Part shown: piece after piece, positions 1-6,225 of the stretch
How positions within the stretch are numbered: the stretch's first letter is position 1
How the letters are laid out: every line of letters starts with the position of its first letter
Origin: Alterinioella sp963975135
GTDB taxonomy: Bacteria > Pseudomonadota > Alphaproteobacteria > Rhodobacterales > Rhodobacteraceae
Direction: 5' to 3'
NCBI GenBank assembly: GCA_963975135.1
Contig: CAXBGQ010000116.1
Location: 1-9,084 of the forward strand
Length of the DNA stretch: 9,084 nt
Position numbers and translations under genes: made by a program
Notes under the pieces: model-generated
Told to the model about the DNA's origin: nothing
Databases searched by the model: none
What the model saw: the letters and a program-made list of their open reading frames with translations, nothing else

Positions 1-444
1 ATTGGCAAGATCGGCGACATCTTCTCGATGCAGGGCATTGATGACGTGCGCAAAGGCCCCGACGCCGATCTGATGCGGCATCTGGCGGATCTGGTGGACA
101 GCGCCGAGGACGGATCGCTGACCTTCGCCAATTTCGTCGAATTCGACAGCCACTATGGCCATCGCCGCGATATCGCGGGTTATGCGCGGCACCTGGAATG
201 GTTCGACGCGCAAGTGGCCCCGATCATGGCGCGCCTGGCGCCCGATGATCTGATGATCTTCACCGCCGATCACGGCAATGACCCAAGCTGGAGCGGCACC
301 GATCACACCCGCGAACGGGTTCCGGTGCTTGGCAAGGGGCCGTATTCCGGGCAGATAGGGCTTTGCGGCTTTACCGATGTCGGGGCCTCGGTCGCGGCAC
401 ATCTGGGCGTTGAAAGCCGGGGACCGGGGCGGAGTTTTCTATGA
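1..444 (+). CDS. deoB: Phosphopentomutase, C-terminal part (5' end outside window)
   Basis: Interconverts (deoxy)ribose 1-phosphate and 5-phosphate in the cytoplasm, feeding sugar from nucleoside phosphorolysis into central metabolism. The frame is open from base 1 (reading IGKIGDIFS) and 147 residues are visible. The metal-binding set of the alkaline-phosphatase-like fold is intact. It comprises EFDSHYGHRRD (Asp codon at 145, His codon at 160), TADHGND (Asp-His at 268-273) and GTDHTRE (Asp-His at 301-306). The spacing of these residues fits the known manganese ligands of bacterial phosphopentomutase. The stop TGA at 442-444 overlaps the next gene's ATG by four bases (ATGA), indicating translational coupling with add. 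The missing N-terminal part should lie just upstream of the window. Identification is firm because the motifs, their spacing and the salvage-operon context agree. Confidence 0.96.
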   Translation: MGKIGDIFSMQGIDDVRKGPDADLMRHLADLVDSAEDGSLTFANFVEFDSHYGHRRDIAGYARHLEWFDAQVAPIMARLAPDDLMIFTADHGNDPSWSGTDHTRERVPVLGKGPYSGQIGLCGFTDVGASVAAHLGVESRGPGRSFL

Positions 445-1418
445 TACCCAAGATCGAACTGCATCTGCATCTGGAAGGCGCGGCACCACCCGGCCTGATC
501 CGCGACATGGCCAAGGAAAAATCCATCGATCTGGCCCGGATTTTCACCGCCGATGGCGGCTATGCCTATCGTGATTTCAACCATTTCCTCAGCGTCTATG
601 AGGCCGCGACCAGCGTGTTGACCAGCCCCGAGGATTACGCCCGCCTGACAGCCGCCGTGCTTGAAGAAAGCGCCGCCAACGGCGTGGTCTATACCGAAAG
701 CTTCATCAGCCCCGATTTCTGCGGCGGCGGCGATCTGATTGCCTGGCGGGAATATCTGCACGCCATTCAGGAGGCAGCAGAGGCAGCCGAGAAACAGCAT
801 GGCATCACCCTGCGCGCCTGCGTCACGCCCATTCGTCATTTCGGCCCCGACCGCGCCAAACCCATTGCCCTTTGTGCCGCCGAAACGGTCGGCGACTTCG
901 TCACCGGGTTTGGCATTGCGGGCGATGAGATGGCCGGCAAGCCGCGCGATTTCCAATGGGCCTTCGACATGGCGCGCGAGGCCGGGCTGCGCCTGACGGC
1001 CCATGCCGGGGAATGGGGCGGCGCGGCCTCGGTGCGCGATGCCATCCGGGATCTGGGCGTTGAACGGATCGGCCATGGCGTGCAGGCAATCGAAGACCCG
1101 GCGCTGGTCGATGAGATCGCCGAGGCTGGCATCACGCTGGAATGTTGCCCCGGATCGAACGTGTTTCTGGGCGTGTTTCCTACATGGGAGGCGCATCCCA
1201 TCGAAAAACTGCGCGCGCGCGGCGTCAAGGTCACCGTATCGACCGACGACCCGCCCTTCTTTCGCACCACGATGGCGCGCGAATACGACATGCTGGCAGA
1301 GACCTTTGGATGGGATGAAGAGGTTTTTGCCGAGATCAACCAAAACGCGCTGCAGGCGGCCTTTTGCGATGCCGCAACGCGCGAGAAAATTGCCAAGAGA
1401 CTGGAGCAAGCGTCATGA
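441..1418 (+). CDS. add: Adenosine deaminase
   Basis: Cytoplasmic zinc enzyme deaminating adenosine or deoxyadenosine to inosine or deoxyinosine. The 325 residues match the usual bacterial length. Visible active-site motifs are HLHLEG (His8, His10, zinc), GDE (161-163), HAGE (His188 zinc, Glu191 catalytic), GHG (His212) and STDDP (Asp269 zinc, Asp270). The GDE motif argues for adenosine deaminase rather than the related bacterial adenine deaminases, which differ at that place; this is family knowledge, not tested here. The start ATG at 441 has GGAG at 431-434, six bases upstream, and overlaps the deoB stop. The stop again forms ATGA with upp. In the operon its inosine product would go to a purine nucleoside phosphorylase (not in the window), whose ribose 1-phosphate is the DeoB substrate. 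Confidence 0.95.
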   Translation: MIPKIELHLHLEGAAPPGLIRDMAKEKSIDLARIFTADGGYAYRDFNHFLSVYEAATSVLTSPEDYARLTAAVLEESAANGVVYTESFISPDFCGGGDLIAWREYLHAIQEAAEAAEKQHGITLRACVTPIRHFGPDRAKPIALCAAETVGDFVTGFGIAGDEMAGKPRDFQWAFDMAREAGLRLTAHAGEWGGAASVRDAIRDLGVERIGHGVQAIEDPALVDEIAEAGITLECCPGSNVFLGVFPTWEAHPIEKLRARGVKVTVSTDDPPFFRTTMAREYDMLAETFGWDEEVFAEINQNALQAAFCDAATREKIAKRLEQAS

Positions 1419-2047
1419 GCCAACATCTGACCGTCGTCGATCACCCGCTGGTGCAACACAAGCTGACGCTGATGCGTGAGGAGGGCACCTCTACCGCCGT
1501 GTTCCGCCAATTGCTGCGCGAGATCAGCCAGTTGCTGGCCTATGAGGTCACCCGGGGCTTGCCGATGACAACCAAGACCATCACCACGCCGATGCAGGAG
1601 ATGCAGGCTCCGGTTCTGGCCGGGCGCAAGCTGGCGCTGGTGTCGATCCTGCGGGCGGGCAATGGGTTGCTTGACGGGATGCTGGAGCTGATCCCGTCGG
1701 CACGCGTGGGCTTTGTCGGACTTTACCGTGACGAGGAAACGCTGCAACCGGTGCAGTATTACTTCAAGGTGCCCACCGAATTGCAGGACCGGTTGGTCAT
1801 CGCGGTCGATCCGATGCTGGCCACCGGCAATTCCTCCGCTGCTGCAATTGACCTGCTGAAACAGGCCGGGGCCACCGATATCCGGTTCCTCTGCCTGCTG
1901 GCAGCCCCCGAAGGCGTGGCCCGGATGAAAGAGGCGCACCCGGATGTGCCGATCGTGACGGCAGCGCTCGATAGCCATCTGAATGATAAAGGCTATATCG
2001 TTCCAGGCCTAGGGGATGCGGGTGATCGGATGTTCGGCACAAAATAG
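1415..2047 (+). CDS. upp: Uracil phosphoribosyltransferase
   Basis: Makes UMP from uracil and PRPP (pyrimidine salvage, cytoplasm). The protein has 210 residues, typical for Upp. The PRPP-binding loop reads VDPMLATGNSS, near residues 129-139. The C-terminal uracil-recognition segment reads GYIVPGLGDAGDRMFGT. The early SILRAGNGLLDGM segment is also characteristic of the family. An upstream in-frame ATG at 1364 lies inside add and has no support. The ATG at 1415 has GGAG at 1403-1406 and gives the standard MSQHLTVVDHPLVQHKL N-terminus. It overlaps the add stop by four bases, so it is likely the third coupled gene of the salvage operon. It is probably the last one, because the next gene has another role and a short gap separates them. 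Confidence 0.97.
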   Translation: MSQHLTVVDHPLVQHKLTLMREEGTSTAVFRQLLREISQLLAYEVTRGLPMTTKTITTPMQEMQAPVLAGRKLALVSILRAGNGLLDGMLELIPSARVGFVGLYRDEETLQPVQYYFKVPTELQDRLVIAVDPMLATGNSSAAAIDLLKQAGATDIRFLCLLAAPEGVARMKEAHPDVPIVTAALDSHLNDKGYIVPGLGDAGDRMFGTK

Positions 2048-2048
2048 C

Positions 2049-2062
2049 GGGTCACACCCTTT
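2049..2062 (+). terminator. Weak hairpin after upp
   Basis: GGGT-CAC-ACCC followed by TTT lies two bases after the upp stop. The stem has only four base pairs and the T-tract is short, so this is at best a weak terminator of the salvage operon. The rest of the 67-base gap to the next start holds only an 8-base palindrome, CGCATGCG, and no clear promoter. Confidence 0.2.
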
Positions 2063-2114
2063 ACGCATGCGCATTCCTCTGTCACTCTTTCGGGCATAGA
2101 CAATGGGGGTTGTT

Positions 2115-3188
2115 ATGCGGATTATTTCATTGGTTTCGGCTTTGGCCGTGAGTGTGGCCCTGGCCGGGCCCGGGGTTGCCCAATCTGTGTCGGACCTGGG
2201 CGGACCGGCGGAATTCCCACCCTCGGGCTATAGCGCCAGCCAATATGTCGATAGCCGGGGATGTGTTTTCATCCGGGCCGGATATGGCGGGCAGGAAACC
2301 TGGGTACCGCGCGTGACGCAACAGCGTCAGGTTTTGTGCGGGTATCAGCCCTCGATCGGTGGATCGACCGCCGTTGCCGAGGCCCCCGCCACGCCACCAG
2401 CGCCCGCCGAACCGCGCCCGGTGACCGTCGCCCCGGTGACCATTGCAGTGGCCCCCGCCCGACCGGTGCAGCAGACCGTCACGATCCGGCAGATGCCAGC
2501 GCAAGCCCCGGCCCCGGCCCGGCCCGCAACGACGACGCCCCCCGCCGCGACCATAACCACCGCTGCGGTCGCGACCCGGCCCGTAAATTGCGCCAACCTG
2601 CCGGGATCGGCGGGGCAATTCATGCGTGGAGACAATGAGCGCTGTGGCCCGCAGCCCAATCATCCCGGCGATGCCGCAAGGGGCGGCGTGCTTGGATCTG
2701 TTGATGCGTCGGGAAACTACACGGCCCCTCCGGGGTATCGCACGGTTTGGAATGACGGTCGGTTGAACCCCAATCGCGGGCTGGCAATGGCAACTCCACA
2801 AGGAGACGCGGCCCAGGGTCAATACTGGCAGGACACCGTGCCGTTGACGGCGATTGATTTACGCGTGGTCATTGTGCCCGATTCCGGCCCCGCGACAGTG
2901 ACACGATCCTCAAGCACACCGTCGATTGTGGCCCCCGTGGCCGCCGCTCCGGTGCAGGTGGTGCCGTCGCATCGCTATGTCGAAGTGGCCCGCTATACCG
3001 ATCGCAGCCTGGCCGATCGGGCCCGTCAGCAGCTGTTGGGTCAGGGCATGCCGACGAGCCTTGGCATGGTTTCGGGCAGCGGCACTTTGGTCGTGCTGGC
3101 CGGTCCATTCGACAATCCGCAAAGACTGAGCGCGACGCTGAACAGGGCGCTTGACCTGGGCTATTCGGCAGCCGTCACCCGGCGCTGA
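2115..3188 (+). CDS. Secreted SPOR-domain protein
   Basis: Predicted cell-envelope protein of 357 residues. It has an N-terminal signal peptide (MRIISLVSALAVSVALAG, likely cleavage after GVA at residue 22) and a first Cys-containing region with Cys50 and Cys75. A long Pro/Ala/Thr-rich linker spans about residues 86-160. A second conserved block has a Cys pair (NCANLPG, ERCGPQ) and PPGYRTVWNDGRLNPNRG. The C-terminal SPOR fold covers about residues 286-356 (HRYVEVARYTDRSLADRARQ to the end). SPOR domains bind denuded septal peptidoglycan, so a role at division sites or in wall remodelling is likely but inferred. I chose ATG 2115 over ATG 2103: a G-run at 2105-2109 sits five bases before it, and the signal peptide then starts in the usual way. 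The four cysteines suggest periplasmic disulfides. It ends at a strong terminator and faces a convergent gene. Confidence 0.85.
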   Translation: MRIISLVSALAVSVALAGPGVAQSVSDLGGPAEFPPSGYSASQYVDSRGCVFIRAGYGGQETWVPRVTQQRQVLCGYQPSIGGSTAVAEAPATPPAPAEPRPVTVAPVTIAVAPARPVQQTVTIRQMPAQAPAPARPATTTPPAATITTAAVATRPVNCANLPGSAGQFMRGDNERCGPQPNHPGDAARGGVLGSVDASGNYTAPPGYRTVWNDGRLNPNRGLAMATPQGDAAQGQYWQDTVPLTAIDLRVVIVPDSGPATVTRSSSTPSIVAPVAAAPVQVVPSHRYVEVARYTDRSLADRARQQLLGQGMPTSLGMVSGSGTLVVLAGPFDNPQRLSATLNRALDLGYSAAVTRR

Positions 3189-3208
3189 CATGGGATGAGA
3201 ACCGGTGA

Positions 3209-3241
3209 GAAAAAGGCCAGCCCGCGCGGTTAGCCTTTTTC
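3209..3241. terminator. Bidirectional intrinsic terminator between convergent genes
   Basis: A perfect 9-base inverted repeat, GAAAAAGGC (3209-3217) and GCCTTTTTC (3233-3241), surrounds a 15-base GC-rich loop. Each strand ends in a run of five T after the GC part of the stem. It lies 20 bases after the SPOR gene stop and 12 bases from the stop of the minus-strand gene, so it serves both. Confidence 0.85.
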
Positions 3242-3253
3242 ATTGGCGCGCCG

Positions 3254-4270
3254 CTATCCGCCGCAGATCCCCTGCAAGGCGATCCAGTCCTGATCGGACA
3301 TCAGCGGCGCACGCAGCCGCCCGCGCATAGGGTCTGCTTCGATCAGGTGGAGGACAGATTCACCCGACATATCAAGCGCGTAGGCGAAAGGTTCTGTGCT
3401 GATGCCCGCCAATTCGAACCGCGTCAGCAGTGCTGCGGTATCGACCGGGACAAGCGCCGTTGTCAGCAAGGTTGCAGCATGGGTGCGCAGATGGGCTGGG
3501 TTGATTTCCCCGGTGGTCAAAAGCCGGAAAGTCGCCAATAGCCCTGCTTCCTCCAGCAGACGCACCACCGGATCGGCCCGGTCGCGGCGCAATGCTTCGG
3601 TCAGCAGGAAACCGGCCAGAACTTCCGGGCCCTCGTAATCCTCTACCAGCGACCGGTTGACCACGATGATATTGCCCGGCAGCGCCGCCGTGCTTTGTGC
3701 GGTCGAGGGCAGCACGACAATGCGGGGGGCACCCGCACCGAACACGGCCCGCGACAGATCCCGCATTGCGGCCACACCGCTGCTGTCGGCGCAGGGACGT
3801 CCGGCCAGATCGGCCATGCCCGCCAGCACCAATTGCCCCATTTCGTCGCGTTTTGCAGCGGGCAGGAGAGATGCTGTTTGCCGGATCAGCGCGTCAGGCA
3901 GCCAAACGACACTGATAAATATGGTGATCAGCGTCAGAAACGCGGCCAACCACAGGCGCAGGCGACCGGGATGCGGGCGGGCGCGTTCGATCGCGCTGCG
4001 CACCCGCTCAATGGCCTCGATCATCTGCGGTTCCGATATTTCCAGCATCTCATCAGCCTCGGTATCGGGGGCATAAAGCGCCGGACGTTTGCCGGGATTG
4101 AGACGGTGAACCGCGGGCAAAGACCAATGGGATAAGGCGGAATCGGTTATCGTGGAGATCACCAGCGTGGCATCGCCGAGGGAGACGACGACCTCGCGTC
4201 GCTGACTGTCCGGCGTCTCGCGCCAGAGGCCGGTGGTTTCCAGCCTTGCGTATTCACTGAGCGCTGTCAT
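3254..4270 (-). CDS. Membrane-anchored M48-like protein lacking the zinc motif (putative pseudo-protease)
   Basis: A protein of 338 residues with no gene name that I recognise. A hydrophilic N-terminal part (1-103) includes an acidic/helical stretch at 70-98. One strong membrane segment follows at about 104-124 (LRLWLAAFLTLITIFISVVW), then a globular C-terminal part. Residues 183-230 follow the pattern of M48 metallopeptidases. There is a strand RIVVLPST, then AALPGNIIVVNRSLVED where M48 proteins have the A(L)PGG-I-VV-RGL block. LAGFLLTEALRRD then aligns with the A-VLAHE-xx-H helix. At the expected HExxH, the residues are T224-E225-A226-L227-R228: the Glu remains but both His are gone. The ExxAD-type third-ligand motif is not visible either. 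It is therefore probably inactive as a zinc protease and may act as a binding or regulatory protein. Start ATG 4270 has AAGGCGG nine bases upstream. The M48 relation is my inference from pattern, not a search. Confidence 0.72.
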   Translation of the reverse strand: MTALSEYARLETTGLWRETPDSQRREVVVSLGDATLVISTITDSALSHWSLPAVHRLNPGKRPALYAPDTEADEMLEISEPQMIEAIERVRSAIERARPHPGRLRLWLAAFLTLITIFISVVWLPDALIRQTASLLPAAKRDEMGQLVLAGMADLAGRPCADSSGVAAMRDLSRAVFGAGAPRIVVLPSTAQSTAALPGNIIVVNRSLVEDYEGPEVLAGFLLTEALRRDRADPVVRLLEEAGLLATFRLLTTGEINPAHLRTHAATLLTTALVPVDTAALLTRFELAGISTEPFAYALDMSGESVLHLIEADPMRGRLRAPLMSDQDWIALQGICGG

Positions 4271-4298
4271 GCCCGACTACCGCCTTGTTTTGAGAGGC

Positions 4299-4327
4299 AG
4301 ATTAGCGGAAAGGGGCGCACGGGACAA
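4299..4327 (-). promoter_or_regulatory. Candidate sigma70-type promoter for the M48-like gene
   Basis: On the minus strand TTGTCC (4327-4322), a spacer of 17 bases and TAATCT (4304-4299) form a plausible -35/-10 pair. It would start transcription near 4292, about 20 bases before the ATG at 4270. The -35 TTG is good; the -10 matches the E. coli consensus at only three positions, which is common in alphaproteobacteria. Confidence 0.4.
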
Positions 4328-4374
4328 CTGTTGCAGTGCGGGTGCGGAAAGTGCCGTGAGGCAGAGTCACACCC

Positions 4375-4407
4375 CGTACACATTGCGTACACAAGCGGTG
4401 CGTACGC
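4375..4407. repeat. Three CGTAC repeats, possible regulator-binding array
   Basis: CGTACACA occurs at 4375-4382 and again at 4386-4393. CGTACGC follows at 4401-4407. The spacing of the first two is 11 bases, about one helical turn, and of the second two 15 bases. On the minus strand the first two read as an imperfect tandem, TGTGTACGCAA then TGTGTACGGGG. The outer ends (ACCCCG and CGGGGT) can also pair. The position, about 50 bases upstream of the candidate minus-strand promoter, suggests an operator or activator site. This is inference. Confidence 0.4.
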
Positions 4408-4444
4408 GGGGTTGGATTGGTGTTGGGGTCAACGGCGCGGTTTT

Positions 4445-4468
4445 GGGGTGGATAAGGGTGGGCCCGGG
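4445..4468 (+). other. Potential G-quadruplex motif
   Basis: Four runs of three or more G (4445-4448, 4456-4458, 4460-4462, 4466-4468) are separated by loops of 7, 1 and 3 bases, which meets the usual G3+N1-7 rule. The last loop is CCC, so a competing GGG-CCC hairpin is also possible. High genome GC makes chance occurrence likely. Confidence 0.3.
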
Positions 4469-4567
4469 ATTTGGAGTTGCGCGATGCGCTCGATCCAACC
4501 AGAAGTTCATGCGGATCTTTGCGAATGGCCCGTCTGAGCCCAATGCGGCCATGGCCGTGTTGTGTAA

Positions 4568-4596
4568 TTGAGCTGACTGGCATCGCGAGGGATACC
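4568..4596 (+). promoter_or_regulatory. Weak candidate promoter for the CPBP protease gene
   Basis: TTGAGC (4568-4573), a 17-base spacer and GATACC (4591-4596) lie about 85 bases before the ATG at 4681. The -10 match is poor. It is listed because it is the best-spaced pair I noticed in the region on this strand. Confidence 0.2.
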
Positions 4597-4680
4597 AAAT
4601 GCCGTTCAGAAGTCTTTACCCGCAAGGGTTGGGTCAGCATGATACACGCAATGTGACCACACTGGCTCAGGACATGCAGC

Positions 4681-5478
4681 ATGCCGATCTCTCAAGGCAC
4701 GATGGGCGAACCCGGCGAGCAATACAGCCTCGGAAAGATTCTCGCGATCTGGGCTCTGGCGGCACTTCCCATGCCCATACTCGCCTTCGTTGTCGCGCCG
4801 GCCCTTTCGCCCGGAGAGAAGTGGCAGGCCGGCGTGACCGTATGGATCCTTCTGATTGGCGGGATGATCTGGCAATTCATCCTGTCGCTCATCATCCTTT
4901 CGCGCGAGCTTGCGTCCTGGCGCTGGTCCGATCTCAGGGCCCGGCTTTGGTTGGGGAAACCTACGGACCCGAACACCGGGCAGGCGCGCTACCGGCTGTT
5001 CTGGTGGCTCCTGCCGGCGTTTCTGTTCTATGCGGTTGTCGAGCAAACTCCGCTTGGCACCTTTGTCGGAGAACTGATCCTGATCCCGTTCCCGGCCCTG
5101 GAGGCCCTTCCCAGGCTTGACCTGCGTATTTTGATGGTGCCCGAGCTGGAAGGCGCGTGGTGGCTTATGGGGGTGGCTGTCGTCGCCTGCCTCTTCAATT
5201 ACCTGCTCGGCGAAGAGCTGCTGTTCCGTGGGGTTCTTTTGCCGAAAATGGAAGGGGTATTCGGGCGTTGAGATTGGGTGGCCAATGCGGTTTTGTTTGG
5301 CCTGTATCACCTGCACCGGCCGACGGGGGCATTGTCGACCGTTGTCGGCGGTCTGGCCTGGGCGCTGCCGTCGCGCCGGTTTCGATGTATCTGGTTCGCG
5401 ATAATTCTGCATGGATTCGAAGGCATCTTCGTTCTGGTTGGAACATTTGCCGTGGTGTCGGGCCTGGCCTTTCGATGA
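4681..5478 (+). pseudogene. CPBP-family (CAAX-like) intramembrane metalloprotease, interrupted by an in-frame TGA
   Basis: Members of this family are multi-pass membrane glutamate/metal proteases or immunity-type proteins of about 260-300 residues. Read through the stop, this frame gives 265 codons. Motif 1 is GEELLFRG (Glu178-Glu179, Arg183), motif 2 is FGLYH (Phe206, His210) and motif 3 is IILHG (His244). Hydrophobic helices run through it, and the N-terminus LGKILAIWALAALPMPILAF is typical. The TGA at 5269-5271 (codon 197) sits between VFGR and DWVANAV, where relatives typically have Trp (GK/R-W-D-W). One base, TGG to TGA, explains it, and the frame stays open for 68 more codons. The truncated 196-residue product would lack motifs 2 and 3. 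The start ATG 4681 has AGGA eight bases upstream; ATG 4702 is an alternative. It could be a recent pseudogene, a sequence error or readthrough. Confidence 0.85.
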
Positions 5479-5542
5479 CCGTGGTCCGGAGGCCGCGCCG
5501 GAATTGATGCGAAAGCGCCACTGAATTAAAAAGGAACGGACA

Positions 5543-6175
5543 ATGATATCGGAAAAGCTTACTGCTTTCCTGCTTTTCGTCAGCGCCATCATGTTCATTG
5601 GGTCCTGGTTTTCGATCCCAATATTTATGTGGGGCCATATCAGGGATCAGGATTTTTCGGCGCTCGTGCAAGATCCGGCGTGGGTCCCCGCCAACATCAG
5701 TCTTCTCGTTGCGACCGCGCTTTTGCTGCCGGGCACGGTCGGGCTATTCGCTTGTCTGGGGAAAGGCACCCGGGACATGTCTGGTTTCGCTTTGGTCACC
5801 ACACAGCTTGGCATTGCCTGGTATGTTAGCATCCAATTCTACGAAACCTTTCTTTGGCCCGCGATTGCGCGGCAATCGCCCGAGGTGTTTGAGGCGGTTG
5901 GCTTCACGCCAAGCGATCCATGGGTGTTCTGGCAGTTGATCGCGAGCGGTTTGATGTGGTCTCTCGGGTTCGGGCTGATCAGCGCGAAGGTTTTTCGTAC
6001 CACACGGGTGAAATGGACAAGCGCCGGGCTGGCGCTTGGCGCTATCCTTTTTGGCATCGGAATGGCTCTGCCTGTGAGAACCATTGGGCTGTTCGTGTTT
6101 TCAGCTTCTCTAGCAGTGTTGTCGTCAAGGCTTTGGCGGGGCGGTGTGCGGGATATTCAAAGAACTGACAAATAG
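5543..6175 (+). CDS. Six-helix integral membrane protein of unknown function
   Basis: A protein of 210 residues that I do not recognise. It is almost entirely hydrophobic, with likely membrane helices near residues 6-28, 50-72, 81-101, 127-148, 159-177 and 180-196. A short basic, polar C-terminal tail (RLWRGGVRDIQRTDK) is probably cytoplasmic. There is no signal peptide separate from the first helix. The loop ETFLWPAIARQSPEVFEAVG between helices 3 and 4 is the longest polar segment and may carry function. AAGGA at 5531-5535, seven bases before the ATG, supports the start. It lies 64 bases after the CPBP protease gene on the same strand, with no terminator visible between them, so co-transcription is likely. 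Hand counts of several lines give parts of this gene near 47-52 percent GC, lower than the flanking metabolic genes, which hints at a different history. Confidence 0.8.
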   Translation: MISEKLTAFLLFVSAIMFIGSWFSIPIFMWGHIRDQDFSALVQDPAWVPANISLLVATALLLPGTVGLFACLGKGTRDMSGFALVTTQLGIAWYVSIQFYETFLWPAIARQSPEVFEAVGFTPSDPWVFWQLIASGLMWSLGFGLISAKVFRTTRVKWTSAGLALGAILFGIGMALPVRTIGLFVFSASLAVLSSRLWRGGVRDIQRTDK

Positions 6176-6225
6176 CCTTTCGGCCTGAACCAAGCAGCTT
6201 TCGTGCCAGCTGTGCATTCGCCCGC

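Larger units (their letters stand above)
4271..4680. other. 410-base intergenic region without a convincing gene
   Basis: This gap lies between divergently oriented genes (M48-like leftward, CPBP protease rightward). Small open frames occur on both strands, but none has a ribosome binding site or a recognisable product. The gap holds a candidate promoter near its left end and a cluster of CGTAC repeats at 4375-4407. A G-rich segment at 4410-4470 includes a possible quadruplex. An 8-base inverted repeat, GGTTGGAT (4410-4417) and ATCCAACC (4493-4500), and a weak rightward promoter candidate are also present. No tRNA, no insertion-sequence ends and no long repeat were found by eye. It could encode a small RNA, but nothing proves that. 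Confidence 0.6.

Noticed and set aside
303..1978. Two long minus-strand open frames (303-1409 and 836-1978) opposite add and upp
   Set aside because: They lie antisense to two unmistakable enzymes, have no recognisable domains, are rich in Arg, His, Gln and Cys, and arise from GC-rich third codon positions on the other strand.
4271..4680. tRNA gene, insertion-sequence end or attachment site in the gap
   Set aside because: No cloverleaf pattern with a T-loop, no terminal inverted repeats with target duplication, and no tRNA 3' end were found.
4233..4682. Several small open frames in the gap on both strands (for example 4331-4537 + and 4367-4552 -)
   Set aside because: None has a ribosome binding site or a recognisable product, and they overlap one another in conflicting frames.
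5269..5271. TGA as selenocysteine or as a tryptophan codon
   Set aside because: Two other genes here (deoB, add) end at TGA, so the standard code applies. The position is normally Trp rather than Cys, and I saw no sign of a selenocysteine context.
4606..5598. A 330-residue minus-strand open frame opposite the CPBP protease gene
   Set aside because: Low-complexity, charged composition and no domain. The plus strand carries clear CPBP motifs, so it is a shadow frame.
6176..6225. Possible terminator between the convergent membrane protein and acyl-CoA synthetase genes
   Set aside because: Only a three-base-pair GCC-TTTC-GGC hairpin is present and it has no T-tract, which is too weak to call.
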